Shown here in pieces: positions 32,378 through 34,388 of a DNA stretch of 34,388 bases. The notes under the pieces were generated by a model that did not search any database, was not told where the DNA came from, and was given only the letters and a program-made list of their open reading frames with translations. Source of the DNA: JAFLCA01 sp041907145 (GTDB lineage Bacteria > Bdellovibrionota_C > UBA2361 > JAFLCA01); NCBI GenBank assembly GCA_041907145.1, contig JAYRHW010000149.1:1-34388 (forward strand). Reading direction: 5' to 3'. Both the position numbers and the translations under genes were made by a program. How positions within the stretch are numbered: position 1 is the stretch's first letter; every line of letters begins with the position of its first letter.

Positions 32378-33757
32378 ATGCTCGACCCTGAATCCTCCAG
32401 AACTGACCATCCACTCGAAGACAAATCGTCCCTCGAACCGGACAGTCGGGAATCAGTCCCCCAGTCTTCAGCACTGGCAAAGCCGCATCTCGTTCAATTC
32501 ATATCGAAGGCTGAGGAGGCTAGGCGGCCGCGTAGCATTGATCTTACCGGTTGTGTCCATGGGGTTGACTACATAATCGATTACTACGCGATGCTCGGTG
32601 TTCCTCGCGATGCGGACAAGGAATCCATCAAAAGCGCCTATCGCGAGGCCTCACGAGGCTGCCATCCAGACGTGCTCGCCCGGGCAAACGATTCTCTGCG
32701 AGCCGCCGGTGAGCGGCAGTTCACGCTCCTGTCTGCTGCCTATGAAGTGCTTTCAAATGACGCCCGGCGCGGACCGTATGATAGGCTCTTGGCATCCTTC
32801 CCTCCTGAGCTTGTGAGCGCGACTGGTTCAGCGATCATTAACCTGAACTCTCGCCGCATCGTTGCCGACATCTTGGCATCGGGGAGCGAACTCCATGAGC
32901 CAGAGCGCGAGGCGTTTATCGCTGGAAATTGCGGATTTTCGCCGGAAATATTCGCGCTTGTGGAGTCTCAGTTGAAGGCAGCAGGCGACTCAGCACCGGA
33001 CGCGCTAAAGCAGCTCTTTCGCGACCAGTTGATAGACCGCCTGGCAGCGGCGACCATGCGCGAAGACACCGAATGGAGAGCGGCCGGGGTCCTCAATCAA
33101 ACAGATCCCAGGTCCATGTCCTGCGGGGCAGATTTAATCGCGCTTCGTGCCGAACAAATCGCCGAAGTTCCCTCGGAACTTGCTCGCGTGACGGAGCAGC
33201 GTCTCCTTGCATCCGGCTCTGGAGCTGCTCCGTTGCTGCTGGCTGCTGATAGCCATCCCGAAATCGACACCACGGAGCTCGGTCCATTGGTGGCGCACGT
33301 TATCACCGAACTTGGCCAGCGCTTTGCCGCTCATAAGCGTGATTTGATGGCAGCCGCTAAGGAGCGTGCCGCGGCGTTTGATCAATTGCTTGAGCTCACC
33401 GAGTGGAGGTACGTGCCGAGCTCGCCCCCAGGGTTCGTTTCTCGAGAGTTTGTATTGTATCTCGCGAGTGGCGATCAAGTGGCCGGGGGCTTTCGCTTCC
33501 GCGTCGAAGGCAGTGATCCTGCCTCGGTGAAGAGTTTGAACTTTGAGACTGCCAATGCGAGCCTCCCGTTGGATCACTTGCACTCTGAGAATAGGGAGCT
33601 GGCTGCGCTCACTGCCGACCGTGTTAATGCTCTACTACTCGTAATCGAGAAGAATCTGCCTCTTGAGGCCCAGATTGGGTTCGTCGTGGGCAAACACGTG
33701 GAAAGGGTTACGGGAGAGTCCTCCGTCGTAAGTATTCGCCCGAGCCAGCCTAGCTAA
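32378..33757 (+). CDS. J-domain protein with unassigned C-terminal region
   Basis: After about 65 disordered, polar residues the 459-residue protein has a J domain at about 68-135. YYAMLGVPRDADKESIKSAY is followed by the HPD tripeptide (96-98), the DnaK-stimulating element, and by FTLLSAAYEVLSNDARRGPYD. There is no Gly/Phe stretch, no CxxCxGxG zinc repeats and no canonical DnaJ C-terminal domain, so it is not DnaJ or CbpA but a specialised co-chaperone. The remaining 320 residues are mixed alpha/beta and unassigned. The ATG at 32378 is chosen over a TTG three codons earlier; a good promoter lies just upstream. It converges on ispG, 15 bp away. Confidence 0.75.
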   Translation: MLDPESSRTDHPLEDKSSLEPDSRESVPQSSALAKPHLVQFISKAEEARRPRSIDLTGCVHGVDYIIDYYAMLGVPRDADKESIKSAYREASRGCHPDVLARANDSLRAAGERQFTLLSAAYEVLSNDARRGPYDRLLASFPPELVSATGSAIINLNSRRIVADILASGSELHEPEREAFIAGNCGFSPEIFALVESQLKAAGDSAPDALKQLFRDQLIDRLAAATMREDTEWRAAGVLNQTDPRSMSCGADLIALRAEQIAEVPSELARVTEQRLLASGSGAAPLLLAADSHPEIDTTELGPLVAHVITELGQRFAAHKRDLMAAAKERAAAFDQLLELTEWRYVPSSPPGFVSREFVLYLASGDQVAGGFRFRVEGSDPASVKSLNFETANASLPLDHLHSENRELAALTADRVNALLLVIEKNLPLEAQIGFVVGKHVERVTGESSVVSIRPSQPS

Positions 33758-33772
33758 AAAGGTACGGCATCC

Positions 33773-34388
33773 CTAAGCAGGAGCAGCCTCGCGCTTTTCC
33801 GCTATGAGCAGTTCAAGTTCCTGCTTGAGACGAGGCAGAATTTCATCGTAGCCGAACGCTCCGATAAGCTCACCCTTGCGTTTGAAATTTACATGCTTTG
33901 GCGCACACCAAAGTCCGAGATCGGCATCATCGGTTTCGCCGGGGCCATTCACGCGACAGCCCATCACTGCGATAGTAATGTTTTCTTGGGCGGCGAAGGC
34001 GCTCATTTCGCGGACCTTGGCGGCCAGATCAACGAACGCTTCGTTCTCAACACGCGAACAAGACGGACAAGAAATCAAGTTCAACCCCTTATGCTCGAAC
34101 TTGGGCACGGATCGATAACGCCCCGCATAAACGTCTTCGATAATCTTCTTCCCCACCTCGACTTCGCGGAATTTCTCCTCGTAGGGCAAAGTCAATGAGA
34201 CACGCAGGGTATCACCGATGCCGATAGCCAGCAGATTCTCGAACGCGACCCGCGTTTTGATTTCTCCCATGGGCAGCATGCCGGCTTCGGTGACTCCCAA
34301 GTGCAGGGGAATCAACGGATGACGTTCGGCGAAGCTCCTATTGATCGCCATGACATCATTCGGATCGGAACTCTTAAGCGAAACGACA
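33773..34388 (-). CDS. ispG: 4-hydroxy-3-methylbut-2-enyl diphosphate synthase, C-terminal part
   Basis: IspG (GcpE) reduces MEcPP to HMBPP in the MEP isoprenoid pathway using a 4Fe-4S cluster. The frame is open to the right edge; codons before the first in-frame ATG still match the family (SLKSSDPNDVM), so the N-terminus lies outside. LHLGVTEAGMLPMG and GIGDTLRVSLT are typical. ISCPSCSR and MGCRVNGPGE hold the three cluster cysteines (two in CPSC, one in GC). A final 60 residues with KRKGELIGAF complete the fold. The enzyme would supply isoprenoid precursors, including for the orphan class I gene at 1892. Confidence 0.93.
   Translation of the reverse strand, partial: VVSLKSSDPNDVMAINRSFAERHPLIPLHLGVTEAGMLPMGEIKTRVAFENLLAIGIGDTLRVSLTLPYEEKFREVEVGKKIIEDVYAGRYRSVPKFEHKGLNLISCPSCSRVENEAFVDLAAKVREMSAFAAQENITIAVMGCRVNGPGETDDADLGLWCAPKHVNFKRKGELIGAFGYDEILPRLKQELELLIAEKREAAPA

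Noticed and set aside
1..34388. CRISPR array, tRNA, rRNA or insertion sequence
   Set aside because: No regular spaced repeats, cloverleaf-like segments, rRNA landmarks or transposase motifs were found on either strand.

Overview
The window looks like chromosomal DNA from a free-living, diderm-type bacterium of moderate GC. Several products carry Sec signal peptides or lipoboxes, Shine-Dalgarno sites are of GGAGG type, and there is a c-type haem redox protein plus ispG of the MEP isoprenoid pathway. The phylum cannot be fixed from the sequence. A bacterial deoxyhypusine-synthase-like gene, a MarR-acetyltransferase fusion and a GCGAAGGATC-type palindromic element would fit an Acidobacteriota- or Deltaproteobacteria-like lineage, but this is only a hint. 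No rRNA, tRNA, CRISPR array, integrase or transposase gene was seen.

Layout. 1-5664: the start of a secreted di-haem oxidoreductase running off the left edge, a methyltransferase, an orphan isoprenoid-synthase-fold gene, and a 938-residue protein with two Nudix-like domains and an unknown helical C-terminus. 5965-13075: an NAD(P) locus. nadE-pncA-nadD-nadK form one leftward operon, and pncB plus a Nudix-like gene run rightward from the same intergenic region. Together they encode every step from nicotinamide to NADP. 13122-14407: a palindromic element, then a deoxyhypusine-synthase-like gene, whose family uses NAD. 14447-16139: a class III cyclase-like gene converging on a CRP/FNR regulator. 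16302-19315: exported proteins (protease-like lipoprotein, GC-rich lipoprotein, small cysteine protein, membrane-anchored SRPBCC protein). 19404-24350: four genes I cannot assign, two of them paralogues sharing a CxxCPDY motif, around a perfect 16-bp palindrome. 24513-27822: a methyltransferase/Nudix-like fusion coupled to a duplicated Lrp-type regulator. 27903-29392: a MarR-acetyltransferase fusion coupled to a second acetyltransferase. 29702-34388: a methyltransferase, a Gly/Cys-tailed membrane protein, a J-domain protein and the C-terminal part of ispG.

How the parts may work together. Three points stand out. First, a full salvage route to NADP sits beside a Nudix-like gene and an NAD-dependent-type enzyme. 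Second, degenerate tandem Nudix-like domains recur in three different architectures (2848-5664, 11783-13075, 25546-27822), suggesting a lineage family that binds nucleotides rather than cleaving them. Third, the CRP-type regulator keeps the E. coli DNA-contact residues, and a perfect TGTGA-N6-TCACA site and a near copy occur at 18654 and 29477. The partner cyclase appears to lack two normally conserved catalytic residues. The most obscure part is the CxxCPDY paralogue block with its palindromic operator candidate.
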